DNA of 64,000 nucleotides from Metopolophium dirhodum (lineage: Eukaryota; Arthropoda; Insecta; Hemiptera; Aphididae): positions 25,296,001 through 25,360,000 of the forward strand of contig NC_083567.1 in NCBI RefSeq assembly GCF_019925205.1. The letters run 5' to 3'. A model generated the notes under the pieces. It saw only the letters and a program-made list of their open reading frames with translations, searched no databases and had not been told where the DNA came from. The position numbers and the translations under genes were made by a program. Below, piece by piece: positions 63,101 through 64,000 of this stretch (position 1 is its first letter; each line of letters begins with the position of its first letter).

Positions 63101-64000
63101 AAAAAAAAAATTTGGAAAAAAATTTAGAAAAAACTATTCAAAATATTAAGTTCATTAAAGAATGATTATTCATGGGGCACCAAGTTATCAATTTTCAGGT
63201 CAATACAAAATATTCAACTAGAGTTACAGTGCTAAAAAAAAAAAATATGAAGGGAGGGGTTGGCGCCCGCAGGCAAATAGATTTTATTGTATGAATACTC
63301 ATTACAAAGTACAAACTAAAATGCCCAGAATCTTAAACAAAAAACACTATTCAAAATATTTAGTTCATTAATGATGGATTATTCAAAGTGCACCAGATTT
63401 TCAATGTTCAAAAAGTATATACAAAAAATTCAAATAGTCACATAACAAAAAAAAATTGAAAGAGGGTGTTGGCGCCCGCAGGCAAATGCATTTTAGAAAA
63501 CAAAAAAAAATTGAAAGTAAACCTTCAAACTAAAATGTCAAGAATCTTGAACAGAAAAAAACTATTCAAAATATTTAGTTCATTAATGATGGATTATTCA
63601 AAGTGCACCAGGTTATCAATGTTCAAAAAGTATATACAAAAAATTCAACTAGAGATACATAACAAAAAAAAAAATTGAAAGAGGGTGTTGGCACCCGCAG
63701 GCAAATGCATTTTAGAAAACAAAAAAAAATTTAAAAAAAAATATTATTGTAGGAATATACATTAAAAAGTCTATACAAAAAATTCAACTAGTCACATAAC
63801 AAAAAAAAAAATTGAAGGAGGGTGTTGGCGCCCGAAGACAAAAGAATTTTATAAAATAAAAAAAATTGAAATTAAAAACTTCAAACTAAAATGTCCAGAA
63901 TCTTAAACAGAAAAAAACTATTCAAAATATTTAGTTCATTAATGATGGATAATTCAAAGTGCACCAGATTTTCAATGTTCAAAAAGTATATACAAAAAAT
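51105..64000. repeat. Tandem satellite array with higher-order structure, right part (continues off the edge)
   Basis: Same monomer family as 43457-45314. Higher-order units are visible: a 753-bp unit at 51108-51860 and 51861-52613, with a third partial copy to about 53157; a 2,636-bp spacing between equivalent points at 55364/58000, 55589/58225 and 55997/58633; and a ~3,603-bp spacing between 57584/61188, 58000/61603, 58225/61828, 58633/62236 and 59866/63466. Copies look nearly identical over long stretches. Short frames (MLAPAGKCIL, MWAPAGKCIL, MKVGVGARRQ) recur at these spacings and are repeat shadows, not genes. Confidence 0.95.
51108..52613. repeat. Two adjacent 753-bp higher-order units
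   Basis: The segment starting ACAGAAAAAAGCCATTC recurs at 51108, 51861 and 52614, exactly 753 bp apart, and the two full copies read the same throughout. The third stays the same until about 53157, where the array switches to another monomer order. Confidence 0.9.

Noticed and set aside
53144..63678. Recurring small frames beginning MLAPAGKCIL, MWAPAGKCIL and MKVGVGARRQ
   Set aside because: They repeat at the satellite periods and follow the monomer sequence; no start context, no family, lysine runs from A-tracts.
43457..64000. CRISPR-like array
   Set aside because: The repeats are long satellite monomers with related, not unique, spacers, in a eukaryotic sequence.

Overview
The window looks like nuclear DNA from an aphid or a close relative. 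It is very AT-rich, carries short exons with GT-AG introns, is scattered with TAGGTACCTA-type oligomers, and is full of small non-autonomous DNA transposons. No prokaryotic or organellar organisation is visible. The genus is inferred from this overall look and cannot be proven here.

Region 1-9,879 (minus strand) holds the N-terminal part of VWA8, a mitochondrial AAA+ ATPase. Ten exons can be joined in frame, and the gene continues past the left edge. Its 5.1 kb intron contains a short GC-rich single-exon gene on the plus strand (5,707-6,297). About 2 kb further on, divergently transcribed, lies a complete 16-exon DIS3/RRP44 exosome nuclease gene (11,911-22,244, 956 aa). The 3.3 kb ninth intron of DIS3 contains a complete five-exon antisense gene of unknown function (14,552-16,845, 316 aa).

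Region 22-43 kb is gene-poor. It holds a hAT-type MITE with an 8-bp target duplication, a foldback MITE with 67-bp perfect arms, a four-exon orphan gene with a probable GC-AG intron (29,567-33,918, 290 aa), a GC-rich CpG-containing stretch (34.8-36.1 kb), a 34-bp perfect palindrome flanked by 9-bp direct repeats, a 5S rRNA-derived fragment, and several copies of a dispersed repeat family.

From about 43.46 kb to the right edge the DNA is a tandem satellite. Its monomers share a GC-rich core (GGCGCCCGCAGGCAAA) set in A-rich sequence and are arranged in higher-order units (753 bp, about 2.6 kb and about 3.6 kb). A PIF/Harbinger transposon of 5,790 bp (45,315-51,104) interrupts the array. It has perfect 51-bp terminal inverted repeats and a TAA target duplication, and undamaged copies of the target site exist elsewhere in the array. 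Its two genes appear intact: a DDE transposase on the plus strand and a MADF-BESS protein on the minus strand. Their exons are interdigitated, each lying partly inside an intron of the other. A further dispersed repeat sits inside the transposase intron, so the locus is a repeat within a transposon within a satellite.

The four host genes are not an operon or a pathway. VWA8 and DIS3 are conserved housekeeping genes, and the two intron-nested genes and the orphan gene are not recognisable from sequence alone.
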